Of a DNA stretch of 40,181 bases, positions 19,780-30,673 are shown piece after piece; the first letter of the stretch is position 1, and each line of letters begins with the position of its first letter. Made by a program: the position numbers and the translations under genes. Under the pieces are notes generated by a model. It searched no databases. It saw only the letters and a list, made by a program, of their open reading frames with translations, and was not told the DNA's origin. The DNA comes from Basidiobolus heterosporus B8920 (lineage: Eukaryota; Basidiobolomycota; Basidiobolomycetes; Basidiobolales; Basidiobolaceae): positions 1 to 40,181 of the forward strand of contig JNET01030211.1 in the NCBI GenBank assembly GCA_000697455.1. Direction: 5' to 3'.

Positions 19780-21688
19780 ATGAGTGGCGCTTCTATTTGG
19801 GCTGACTTTGGCCAAACGCTTGTCGCTTTAACGACCACAGTGGGTGTGATTACAGTATTGGGAAGAGCCCTTTACTTGGTAAAATGTGATAGCATAGTTG
19901 AAGACCTAGCTATTGACTCAATGTTTTCTTTGTTATTAGCTGCGCAAAATTCTAACTGATCCCTTGCGCACTATACCAAGCCCAAAGTGGTACGAACTGA
20001 TAATGCTTGACATTAAGGTGTGGTTTTGCAGAAGGCTTTCGTTTGGAGAAATGGAGATAGGCCATTTGCACACAAAGTTTGGCCCTATTGTTAGAGTTGG
20101 TACTGGGCCATCTTAGCGCTCTCGGAATCTATTCCTTTACTAATTATCTCGCAAACAAAGGTTTGAATAGGCTGTCGGTAACCGATCCAGAACTAATTAA
20201 GCAGATCTTACAAGATAGAAGCTTGTTGATCAAGGAAGCGAGTGGGACTCCTGCACCCTAGTAAGTGAACATTAGTGTCAAACAGGCTTGTTCTCCTCAA
20301 ATCTAATTGCTCTGCATACGTCTCGTTTCTGAAAGCTCACAAGTGAGTACAGTAAGTTATTAGGTCAATATTTAGCTTCAGCCTCGCTGAATTATACTAA
20401 TTTTCTCAAGAAGGAATTGAGGCATATATTTGATGAAAAGAGCTCTCTCTCAATTGAACCTCGAATAGTCGCGGTAATCGAAAAGTTCTTCAGCAGATTA
20501 GACGAGCATAGTACAAAAGATGGTCCACACCAACCGGGAGTGATCGTTGAAAAGAAAGAGATCATCAACAAATTAGTGTCCGATATCATTGCCACAGTTA
20601 TCCTTGGATTGGACTTTAAAAAGTCCACTAAATACCGCTATGAATGCGTAGTCAATCTAATCCACGAAAGGAGGAAATGGAAAAACATGGTAAAACTACG
20701 TGTATTAATGTATATTCATGATACGAATATACTAATATTCTGCGGTTAGTTATATAATTACTCCGTCTTTACTTGGATTCCATTTGTCCCATTTCAAGCA
20801 ATATTTCGCACATGTGACGAGGAGCTGAAGCGAGTAAATACATTCACATCAACCGCGACAGTACACAAGAACCAAATTAACACGTCGTTCCACCATAGAA
20901 AATCCAAGTTCTTGCTGAAGACGCTGAGTCGGACCGAACTCACGTAGGGAGTATTATTAGCTTTTGCTTGGAGAGAACCAAGTCCAATGAAGTCCCGAGC
21001 GATCAAATTACTGAGGAAATTCTGAAACTGATGTAAGAGTACAATGCGATAGCCTTTGGTTGCTCATCTCACTAACTATGGATTTAGGACCATTGTGGAG
21101 GAAATTTTACATGTGTGCTTGAACAATGCCTTTGAGTCAATTCTCAACGATCCAGTAACGTTACGACAAATTGAAGAACAGATCAAACTCGTTGTCAGCA
21201 GTGAGTATCAAAAAATGGATCTCTCAGACCCGGGAAGAAAAAGAGTAACATTCGAAGAGAGGTACAAGCATCACTTGCTGACTTTCAAGCATCTAAAGTC
21301 TATGAAACAGTTCCAGCTAGCTGTCGAAAAAACCATGGATTGTACTATGCTCAAAGACCTCTTTAGGTATACAAGCGATGCACCATTTCAACTAGGGAAA
21401 TGCCAGATTCCCAGAAATACCGAGATTCGAATTCCTCTGAAGGCCATAAAGGAACCAGTTGATTTCTTAAGTCCAAACGAAATTACACATCATATAAGTC
21501 ACCGGTATTAGTTTTATTTTCTTACTCCCATACGTGCTCTCCATACCTAACACTGTTACAGGCTAGTTTATATTGTTGTCCAGGACCTACTAGCGAGTCT
21601 CATCACTCGGTACCGACTGGAGACTTATGGAAGTGCAATGATGTATCCCAAAAAATACATCAAGTTATGCAAGCGTACGAAAGTGTAA
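19780..21688 (+). CDS. Cytochrome P450-derived protein lacking the catalytic motifs
   Basis: Eight exons (19780-19878, 19940-20099, 20161-20260, 20344-20689, 20750-20833, 20899-21032, 21088-21504, 21562-21688) join in frame to 488 residues, a normal P450 length. P450 kinship is clear from an N-terminal anchor (ALTTTVGVITVLGRALYL), DPLRTIPSPKW, FGPIVRVGLNRLSVTDPELIKQIL, SDIIATVILGLDF, VPSDQITEEIL, NTEIRIPLKAI, and the helix-L-like end LLASLITRYRLE. Yet the I-helix AGxxT and K-helix ExxR are not visible (the latter reads VEKTMD), the PERF region is missing, and at the heme loop the aligned residue is His (HHISHR where the family has NCIGQR). It cannot be an ordinary monooxygenase. Either it is a pseudoenzyme or a gene decaying without stops. 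The exon-4 acceptor (20342-20343) is the least certain junction. Confidence 0.7.
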
Positions 21689-22008
21689 GTTGCAGTCCCA
21701 GAGAGTGGTAATGGTCGTGTGCTCTTCTGTTGATTCAACACCTAACACCCATCACACTCAATCATCCTATTGAAACCAATATCTTGGCACATGTTTATTA
21801 AGCCTATCATTGAAGAGTAACTGTGTCAACTGAGGGGAATCGGCGACTAATGATTGGACAACTGAATGACACGGCTACTAATTGAGGCTAAACATGGAAA
21901 ATTACGAAATAATGAAAAGCTGGGAAACGCAAATAAACCTATAACTGTCCATTTCTGTAGTTGAATTCTTGTTAAACCTGTCTGAAATATTGTAATATTC
22001 AACGCATT
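21689..22008. other. Spacer between the P450-like and SEC14-like genes
   Basis: This 320-bp spacer lies between tandem plus-strand genes and should hold the terminator of one and the promoter of the next. I see no distinct element. Confidence 0.35.
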
Positions 22009-23260
22009 ATGCCAAGTCAAGGGTCAGGTCAAGCAAATCCGAATGAGGATTTGACAACAGAACAACTGAAAAGTCTGCAGTTAATGTGGTTAGAACTCCT
22101 TTCAAAGTTAAAGGAGCATCCACGCAACGAAAACTTCTTGACAGACGACTCAGGCTTGAGTGGGGTAGAAAAAGCCTTTTGGAGGATCGTTCTCTTTGAT
22201 CACCCTGACAGTATTGTACTAAGATTCTTACGCGCACGTAAATTTGACGTGTCGAAAGCAAGTGAAATGCTTTTGAATGCTCTAGACTGGAGGTTGGATG
22301 AAGATGTAGAAAGCATTATCGAAAAAGGCGAAAGGGCTTTGAACCAGAAGCTACTTCAAGATGGTTTAACCCATTTCCATGGGCGCGACCCTTATGGCCG
22401 TCCTTTGTGGTGAGTGCTTTTGGTGCAAAGTGAGCTTTTCTGTGGTAACCTTCTTATAGTATAGCGTATGTACACCACTGGTACCCGAAGGCCCAAAGCT
22501 TAAACGAGCTTAAACAATACATCGTTTGGACTTTGGAAACAGGTAGACTATTGCTCGAGGATGATAAAGACGGAAAAGTGTCTGCTATCATTGATACCAG
22601 TGGATTCAACATGAGTAAAGTGGTAAGCCTTCCTTTCACCTGAACACCACAAAAGATGAGTTGACTGATTTAGCTGTCAGGATTTCTCAGCAGCCAACTT
22701 TTTGGTCAATTGTATGGAAGCATATTATCCTGAGTGTTTAGGCAACTTATATATAGTAGATGCACCCTGGGTATTTTCAGGTTTGTGTCTACACAATAGT
22801 GAATACAGTGATGCCAGCGGGTCCAGCGGGGCTAGCGTTGCTAATCATCTGGTTATATTTAGGTTTTTGGAAGATGATTTCTCCTCTGCTCGATCCAGTG
22901 ATCAAATCCAAGATTATTTTTTGCAAACGAAAGGAGTTGAGCCACCATTTAGATCCTGAACAATTGATGAAATCTTTTGGAGGGAAAGACCCGTACGAAT
23001 ATGTGTACGTTCCACCTCCGACAGACGAGGTTGGTTTCACTGCACCGTCCCAAGAGAAATCATGTGCTCAAGAAGCTTTTTGGGAAGCTGGTAAGAAGTT
23101 TGCCCAAATCACTGAAAAATGGGCTGAAGACCCAACAGAGTTCGCTCAGGAAAGAAAAGATGCGGCTGACGACTTAAGGCAGGCAGGCTTGAAGTTACAG
23201 CCTTTTATTAGGGCACCCACATTCTATCATAGAATCGGCGCGATCCAAGAACACAAGTAG
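22009..23260 (+). CDS. CRAL-TRIO (SEC14-like) lipid-transfer protein
   Basis: Four exons (22009-22409, 22460-22622, 22681-22780, 22863-23260) join in frame to 353 residues. A CRAL-TRIO N-terminal helical part (about 55-105; SIVLRFLRARKFDVSKASEM, LDWRLDEDVE) precedes the lipid-binding CRAL-TRIO domain (about 120-275; HGRDPYGRPL, YIVWTLETGRLL, SAIIDTSGFNMSKVD, NFLVNCMEAYYPECLGNLYI, VDAPWVFSGFWKMISPLLDP). The last segment, LDPEQLMKSFGGKDPYEYVY, is the usual end of the domain. The arrangement resembles the fungal PDR16/CSR1-type phosphatidylinositol-transfer proteins more than Sec14 itself. It would exchange phosphatidylinositol or sterol between membranes; the exact ligand cannot be read from sequence. 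Confidence 0.92.
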
Positions 23261-25208
23261 CCGTTCAATAAAATCCTGCTCTTTGTACATTTGTTCGACA
23301 TTTTAGCATGCTTTAGTTTTCACTGTACTGGGTGGAAATGTTGAGTCATGGTTGCCTTCCTATAAAAAAAATCAAGTTATATGGCCATCTGAGTTTGTGT
23401 CATGTATAAATTAACCCAAACCTCATATCACTGGAACCTCAATCCTGTCTGGTGCGACTTCCATACAACCTTCACAGTCTTACTTGTTGGCTCAACTGCA
23501 TTGGACAGAGATAGGGATCATCAACCATTAATTATAGTAAGTCAACAGAAAACCTCTGCGGAAGTACAGGATTCGGGAAGGCATAGGGTTAGGGTTAGGG
23601 CCAGGGTCAGCATCACTCAATCCGGATTGTTTGGTTTTTAATCCGCATGACTCAAAAAGATCTCTACATCCATATCCGGCTTCTCATCCCATCATGCTTC
23701 GGATCATGCTTTAAGCACTTTCGTGGTGGGATAGGGTTAGGCTTATATCCTAGGACATATTACATGGGGAATGGTAAAAGGGTGGGAATAGAATAGATGG
23801 TCGCTGTCCATCCACAATCAAGACCATCAACAGCTTAGATAAGATTCATTATCATTTGTGACACAAATACATATCAAACGCTTAGTGTTCAACAGAGCTC
23901 TTCCATCATCTCAAGTTCACACGTTCAATGGATAAAATATAATCAAATTAGTCTAAATATGTGGCAAGAATGGCGAATTACTGGTATTCCATTTCTTGTA
24001 TTAAACAAACATCGCGGGTACAGTATTTCACTTCACACAAGTGCCATTCGTCGCAAGCATTCATCTTTGCACAGAGACTATAACAACCAAGTACATATAT
24101 TGGTTAGCTAGGTTTCATCTACGATTGCTCACAAAAGAACTGGATTTCTCTAATTAGCCTTACACAACGCATTTTGACCCCAACAATGAATTGGCAGCCT
24201 TCACGAACGAACTTTAATCAGATGATCTAGACTCTTCTCCGCCTAATAAAGGTAATTCGAGCGAAAGCTATCACGAGCAGCAACTTAAATTCTGAGTGCC
24301 TTTTTGAGATAATCCAGGTGATCGACTACAATCTGGGTAATTTGGCCTTTACACCATAGCTAACTTGCATTCTTCATCTTGGGAGATGTAGGCCTACCTC
24401 GTATTGAGGGGCGTATACCACTGACCGACGGTTCTTCCCGTATCATCGTAGGATCCCTCTAAGCATTCTCCAAATGCATTTGTTGATATCTTGTTTTTTT
24501 TCAACAGAGCCAACGAAACCTGTTAGATGGTCAGTTTTTGGGGATGGAATGCCGTATGAGATTGGAGCGGGTTCTTCCCACAGTGCTAATTCAAACTAGC
24601 TATGTATAACCACAACTGTAGGGTTGGAGTTAGGGCACGACCCTAGAACCGTGATCCGCTGTATCCTATCCGTTATGCACAACCCATTATACCAAATGGG
24701 GCAGAGAGGCTACCTGATAGTCTCGGTGTATGTCGAGATGATTTTAAGTGCTATTTCAACCAATATTTCAAGTGCTATTTCATCCCACGCCAATCTTCGA
24801 GTAGGTGACAGATATGGTATTCGTCACTTGACTTGATACACTATCTATCCAATCTTCCATACAACCTCAGTCATATCGAGGAGGCATGCGGCTAAAACTT
24901 TACGTGTTTCCTAGAATAGGTTGCATTTATTTATACATCGTATTCATCGGACCACCCAATCAAGTCGAATGATCGAAGCATTGCATTGATTGAACCAAAA
25001 TATAAAAAGAGTCCTTTGACCTAGAGGAGCCACAACGAACCATACCACAACACCCTCCATCAACATCTTCTTTGTCAACCTATTACATAGCAGTAATCTT
25101 AGCTCTATCGCATAGTTCCTGATTATCTTTACTTTGTTCAAAATCTGCATTTTCAACGCATCCTAGTTTGGTGAAGTGAATGCTTTTACGTAAAGCATTG
25201 TACAAATT
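23261..25208. promoter_or_regulatory. Long spacer upstream of the CSL gene, with TTAGGG-like words
   Basis: At 1.95 kb this is the longest spacer outside the retroelement end. It holds telomere-like words at 23584-23600 (three near-perfect TAGGGT units), 23732-23740, and about 24619-24636. No tRNA, snoRNA or convincing gene was found. The small open frames at 23402-23641, 24624-24836 and 24944-25156 look random. Long upstream regions suit a regulated transcription factor gene, but that is inference. Confidence 0.4.
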
Positions 25209-27384
25209 ATGAGTCACTCAAACATCTCTGCTGGACATCCGCAAAATTGTCAATTAGACTCACAATATCATTGCTCATATTCCAGCAATCAATCCACTGT
25301 TAATTCTCATAAAGCAGTCATTTACCCACAATCCACTCAGCAGCCTCATATAGTACAACCTAGTGGGCTTGCAGCTTATCAAGATCGTAAATTTCCTCAG
25401 TTTATAAGCAGCAGCATGGAGTCTTTGCTCTCTGTTATTGACCATCCTCCGCCCATTCCCATACGGGCCATGAATGAAAACAATAATTCGTTCAAGCCTC
25501 TTATTCCGAAATCCTCCCCATCTCCTGCCACTGGAGTCACTCAATACAATGACATATCTGGTTCTATCTCCGAGCGCACCACATCAACAACCATGTCGAT
25601 ATCAGCCATTGTTGATACTATGTCTGCACCAATAGTAGATAACTTCTCTCCTAGAAGAAGCTTGTCAGTTTCTTCCATGCTTTCTTCAAACGTACCGATC
25701 CCTCCATATGCTCACCCATACTATGGTGCTAACTCTCTTCATGCTATCAATCGCCAGGACACTTCACCATACACACAGCATAACATGCCTCTAATGACAC
25801 CGCCAATTGATGGTTACGTCAGCGAATATCAAGAAAATCGAAAGCGTAAAGCTTCTTACAGTTACGAGGAAGCACATATGGACCAGCGGTCGAAAATTCA
25901 AAAGAAAATCGGTGAAAGGGTTTTACCTGTAACCGAAAGCTATGGCTCCAATCCTCACACGTTTTTGTCGAATATGACTAAAATTACATGCTGGCATGCC
26001 TCTGTAGCCCAAAAATCTTACGGTACCGAAAAACGGTTTCTATGCCCACCTCCGGTTGTCACTGTACATGGCTCAACTTCGTCAGAAAAGCCTCAGCTAA
26101 GTATGTCGGTAATTTGTGAGGCTGGTGCAGGGTCTGGCCAATTGGAACAGAAAGCCATGCTAGACGAAAACAATGGTGGTACCTTCAAGTATTTACATGT
26201 CAGCGGTACTGCGAAAGCTAAGCAGTTTGCACTCAAATTAAAGGTAACGCAATGCATATTATTTTTAGCAGAAGTGAAGATTGATTCTCATATTTCTTTT
26301 GAATCCTTAGGTTTTTAACAACAAGAGTCCGATTCCACATGCCACTTTTGATTCTTCTCCCATATCCATTATATCCAAACCATCGAAGAAAACTTCGAAA
26401 ACCAGAAATGTCTCATCTTGTATATTTTCTGGGTCTACTGTATCTCTCTTCAATCGCATCAACTCCCAAACAGTACGTACGAAGTACATGGGTATTGAAT
26501 CCGGTATGCTCTGCGCTAAGAACTCCACTTGGTCGGCATTCTCCATCTCGCTTGTGAGTTCCTCACCATCCGATACCAACAGCCGGCCATTGCTCAATTC
26601 ACCTATTACCTACGGCTCTCAGATTATATTGACTGACACAGCAACTGGTTTTTGTTCGGATCCTTTGATCATACGGAAAGTGGAGAAAGGGAGAATTGCC
26701 CAAAATGCTTCAGGTCCTGTGAGCCAAATGCAAAAAGTGGCATTACAGAAGTTAGACGACACTGGTTCTGGTGTTATGATGTATCTCTCCGCTTCCAGCT
26801 CCTCGAATGACCAGCATGATTCTGCTACCGGATCTAATCCATTTCTATCCTACAAGCGAGCCAAGGTCAATGCCCAAGGTATTGACTCATCCGATCCCTC
26901 TGTCCTTATTGAGGAGGTTGATGATTATTTGTCGTGGACTATTGTTGGTATTTCAAAATTCGAGTACAATTATTTGGAAAGCCTTGGACCCACTACTCGA
27001 CCCATCACACCTTTCCCTTCTCTGAGTAGTCCACCAATCTACAAGCCAAACACAAATACCCTGGAACTTACTATTCGTCACTTCCATGCTCATGATCAGC
27101 CATTGGAAGTATGGCTTGGTAACCACGGACCACTCGACATTCGCATTATCTGGCCATCTGTTGGTTCAGTTGTCATGAAAGGCCATGAAACAGTCTTAGT
27201 TGCTCATCTTCCCAAACACGAAGAGCTGTTTGGATCGAATTCCAATTACCACGCTATTCACGAGCCATTTCTTGAAGTCCCCCTACTCTTTGTACGGGAC
27301 GATGGTCTTGTATATAATGTGTGCCAGTCACTTCGCTATGAACAGGAGCAGTATGGACGACCCAAATCTGTTAAAGTTCTCTGA
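25209..27384 (+). CDS. CSL-family transcription factor (Suppressor of Hairless / Cbf11-like)
   Basis: Two exons (25209-26243, 26311-27384) join in frame to 702 residues. The first 225 or so residues are Ser/Pro/Gln-rich and probably disordered. The core follows the CSL plan. An N-terminal Rel-like domain starts with the DNA-contact block HASVAQKSYGTEKRFLCPPP, and SKPSKKTSKTRN plus CIFSGSTVSLFNRINSQTV match the family signature. A beta-trefoil domain (GSQIILTDTATGF, DPLIIRKVEKG, VALQKLDDTG, MYLSASS) follows. The C-terminal IPT domain ends in LEVPLLFVRDDGLVY. CSL binds GTGGGAA-like sites. In animals it serves Notch; fungi have no Notch, and S. pombe Cbf11/Cbf12 act in lipid metabolism, cell adhesion and cell cycle. 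DNA-contact residues look conserved, so it is probably a working DNA binder. Confidence 0.95.
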
Positions 27385-27480
27385 AATTCGAACTGCGCTT
27401 GATCTACGTTGAATGAGAGATTCGAGGAGCCGGACCCCTCCGTGTACAGCGGCTTTAGTTACCAAAACCATAATTTTGTT

Positions 27481-27777
27481 TTACTCAATTATTTCGCCGA
27501 CATGAATTTTTGTATGATTGTTTTCCACAGTTAGATTTCTTATGATAATAATATGACCACTTAACAAGCACGTATTCCATTCTTCGTCATGTTTTACAAA
27601 TAGCCACAAGCAAGAGCAGAGCCTATCATTGACGAGAGTGTTACACGACACGTTGCTTCCTTCTTCATCTAGCACATTGATCGTTTTCTGGAATGAAGCT
27701 GTACCACTTGAATGTGTAAATCTGTGTGAACCCTCGTTGTGTGGCACGAGTTGAATGAACATAGATGCTTTCCTCAT
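27481..27777 (-). CDS. Doubtful 98-residue ORF, weakly OB-fold-like
   Basis: An ATG-started 98-residue frame lies tail to tail with the CSL gene. I do not recognise it. The second half (INVLDEEGS, LCSCLWLFVKHDEEW, LLSGHIIIIRNLTV, IHVGEIIE) has the rhythm of an OB-fold strand set, in which a tryptophan-bearing LW-x-W segment precedes a 'pGdii.irnl.v' strand, as in ssDNA-binding domains. This is only a resemblance. The reverse strand upstream has a short ATG frame (MLASERQPLLVFGAE) ending in a TGA that overlaps this ATG as ATGA. That could be an upstream ORF or a sign that the model needs another exon. It could also be a chance ORF. Confidence 0.35.
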   Translation of the reverse strand: MRKASMFIQLVPHNEGSHRFTHSSGTASFQKTINVLDEEGSNVSCNTLVNDRLCSCLWLFVKHDEEWNTCLLSGHIIIIRNLTVENNHTKIHVGEIIE

Positions 27778-28547
27778 TCAGCCCCAAACACTAATAGGGG
27801 CTGTCGTTCGCTTGCTAACATGGCTGGTAAACGTGGTGATTGCCCAATCTCCACGCTTTGAACTTGGCTGTGCAACTGAATACACACGACACGTGCACTA
27901 GAGAGAAAAGCTGATAGAGAGATGGGCTATGATTATTGTAGCCAAGTGAGAGAATTCTCCCAAATTTATAGCCCCTCATAACTCGCTATTCTTAGTGGTG
28001 AGAAAGCTGATGTGACTATGAACCCAGTTACAGAGTTTAAAGTCGTGACAAATCCGCATTACAATCCCTTGGAAAATCAATACATTAACTTGGATGAAAT
28101 GTTGGGGGTATTCCCACTCTTCCCACTATGCATTCCCCCAAGTTCAACAGGATTCTACTGGGTAAGATATAGTTTGTCAGTCAGCATCTGACCAAACTTG
28201 TTGTCTGTGGCTCAATAGTTCATATGAGCTTGGCGGTATTTTTGATGTGAACATTGCTCGTCAGGTGGTTTATACATGTGATATCTTGAGTAGAATTCCA
28301 TTTTTAGAAGACTAAAAGGTACATCAGTTGCACATCACATAGCGCAGCCTTGGTGTACCGATAGGATCTTGCGAGTGTAGAATGGTAAGCTTTTAATGGA
28401 TCGTATCAAGAAGTAAACCTGATCCTCGTTTTTGTTACACTCAGAGACAAGAAAAGTATAGAGAGTGCTAATGAGCAGAAAAATCAAGAGCATATCTGAG
28501 TATCTCCCCAAATATCCATCGAAGCGGAGAAAGGATCAAGGAATGGA
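27778..28547. other. Spacer between the doubtful ORF and CENP-M
   Basis: No convincing gene, repeat or RNA element is visible on either strand. It would hold the promoter of the doubtful ORF and the 3' end of the CENP-M gene. Confidence 0.35.
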
Positions 28548-29387
28548 TTAAGAGAGATTCACATAGTTTGTGAGTGGAGTTTTCAAATAGGAGGCAGTAA
28601 TATTTTTATGATACCCAGCGGTGACACGTATTGTTCGAAGTAATTGATCTCGTAGATGCTCGCCACTACCCTCGTTCTAAAAAGAGGAGTCAGTTATGTA
28701 AAAGTAAAGTATTATTTATAATCCATTATACCTGAAAATCAGTATAGAACAGTGGTATATCATGTAGAGCTCGAATACTTTCTTCAAGCTCTGCACGCTC
28801 AAAGGCGTATTGAGATACCTTGTTTGCTATTGGATATCGAGTATTACTGCGAGTACTTGTAGCAGATACTCCTTTAAGAAAGTAAGGTACTGTACCATGA
28901 GTTGCTATTATCCAGCTTCTTCCCAGTAGAAATTCAGGATCTAGTTCAACCAAACTTTCCTTCACATTAACCAGAGACTCTTTATCACACATATTGACCA
29001 AGAAGATAATAAAGTCTATCCGGGGTCGGGGGCTAAGGACTTCTGGTAAGGGCAAACTCCTCCCAAGGCGTCTATGAAAGATCGGCAGGTAAGTAAACCA
29101 AAGTTACCAGAGGCTAGCACGAAAAAGGCGCTAACCACAGAGTCTTAAATGAGGGGAATATTTACAGTTGAAGTGCTAGATCAAAATCATTCGGACGTAA
29201 TAAGATATTACTAAAGGATCTTTTACCCGAGCTGGGCGAACCTAAAAGCTGCAAAAACCAGACAGCTTGGGTTAGCAATAAGGCTTTTCGCTTTTGACTA
29301 TGTAAGTATTACCAATACGCAAGCATTTGGATGAATGTTTTGTGAAGGGAGTGAAGAGTAGGGTGTAAGTAATGGTTTGGTAAACAT
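28548..29387 (-). CDS. CENPM: Centromere protein M (CENP-M), Ras-like pseudo-GTPase
   Basis: Four exons (29387-29313, 29248-29166, 29071-28732, 28676-28548) join in frame to 208 residues (human protein 180). The match to human CENP-M as I recall it runs through most of the protein: LGRSLPLPE for LAKSLPLPS, RPRIDFIIFLVN for RPRIDLIVFVVN, DPEFLLGR for DASFFLGK, a IPLFYTDFQNEG segment for SPLLYCDLEVEG, and LLRTIRVTAGY for LVRVLQICAGH. CENP-M joins CENP-I, -H and -K in the CCAN inner kinetochore. In humans it has a GTPase fold without nucleotide binding. This copy has GSPSSGKRS near its N-terminus, close to a Walker A loop, and a Ras-like DKESLVNVKESL segment. It lies upstream of RRP40 in the same orientation. 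Confidence 0.88.
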
Positions 29388-29635
29388 ATTTTTCCGTAAC
29401 AAATTTCGATAATAAAAAGGCTGAACACAGGTTGAATGAGATGATGGATTACTTAGGTTGCATCAACTGACAAATTATGCCAAATATACCCAATATACCC
29501 AATATAGCGTGGATTGATGATTATAAGAACAGTTTTATTTGTATTAGAGAACAAAACAAAAGTGAACAATCAACCGTATGAATGTACAAAGTGATGAGAA
29601 ACGTTTTACTGTAAATATCGAAGCAGGTGTTTTCT
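29388..29635. other. Spacer between RRP40 3' end and CENP-M promoter
   Basis: A short spacer of 248 bp between tandem minus-strand genes. It includes a small ATACCCAAT direct repeat near 29483-29505. No gene is visible. Confidence 0.35.
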
Positions 29636-30571
29636 TTACAATCTATTAACCAACTCCTTAACCATCTCTTTGATTTGTTTTTCATTCAAATACTCGGAAT
29701 TCTTGATTGCGTTGGTCAGTAGAATGATATGTTGGGTGTCTGTGGAGTTGACCCAGACGCGACCGTTCATTCCAACCGCCGTCTCAAAGGGAAAATGTGA
29801 GCCTAGTGCAACTAGTACCGGGCTTTTGGGATTAAGAAGTCTGTATAGTTAAAAAGGAATCATTAGAGGGATATATTACAATAGCCATAGGCAAGATAGA
29901 TGGAACGAGGCTATACTTTCTGCAGAGACCAAGTGAACACTTGAACATATAGCCTTCTTTTAATTCGCCATAACCCTCACTCTTTCCAGTGGTAGGGTTG
30001 ACACATTCGAGTTCAGGCTCCATATCTTTGTTTGCAAGTGATACGCGTGCATATACAAGCGAGCCAACCTAAAAAGTACATGTTTGAGTTTAGCTTGAGG
30101 CCGATTAAAGTCTGACAGAAAGTGGGGAAAAGTACGTTTAAGTTGGGTCTGTTTCTCTTCGTAGCACCTTCGAAAGCAAGAGCAGGAAGCATGGCCGGTT
30201 GAGCAGAACCAATATCGACTCTGTAAGACTCAGCATGTTTACCAGTAATTATACCAATGATTGGCTCGCCAAGGGCTGGTACATACTAATTTATGATCAA
30301 AAGTGGCCGTTAATAAACTGTGAACTTTGCTATTCCCACGCGAAATACGAAAGAGACCCACTCTTTTTTTGTTATTATCGACCCACCAACGATTGCCAAC
30401 AGTGTGATGTTGTAAGATGCCAGCACTCACTGACACAACAGAGTCTTGTGCATGTATAAGTCCAGGGCCGAGACGTATGATTGGTTTTTTCTCATTCTCC
30501 TCTGAAGGTTCCTCGGTAGGAATGATGTCTCCTGGGAGAACAATCTTTAGGGAAGTTTCCTCAGTAGTCAT
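29636..30571 (-). CDS. RRP40: RNA exosome cap subunit Rrp40 (EXOSC3)
   Basis: Four exons (30571-30362, 30285-30136, 30068-29917, 29840-29636) join in frame to 238 residues, matching the yeast length (240). The N-terminal domain contains KIVLPGDIIP and a GPGL turn. The S1 domain has GNRWWVDNNKKRYVPALGEP, IIGIITGKHAESYRVDIG, KRNRPNLNVGSLVYARV. A KH domain carries EPELECVNPTTGKSEGYGEL, the GLCRKLLNP join, and VGMNGRVWV with the GxNG loop. The protein is one of three S1/KH cap subunits that guide RNA into the exosome channel in nucleus and cytoplasm, and takes part in rRNA and snoRNA 3' processing. It is divergent from a snoRNA host gene; the two share the 30572-30905 spacer. Confidence 0.96.
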
Positions 30572-30673
30572 TAGTATATTAGTAGATGGCCTTCTTACTA
30601 TGTGAAAGCACTTGATTATTTTAGCGCAAGTTGTTAGTTTGTCTTGACTTTTTTTTTACAAGATTTTTTTCAT

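Noticed and set aside
20101-20160. Stop codons in the P450-like gene as evidence of a broken gene
   Set aside because: They fall inside a well-formed 61-nt intron (gtactg...ctaat...aaag), and the flanking exons join in frame.
24944-25156. Minus-strand frame in the CSL promoter region as a gene
   Set aside because: Short, no family resemblance, and overlaps the likely promoter; probably chance.
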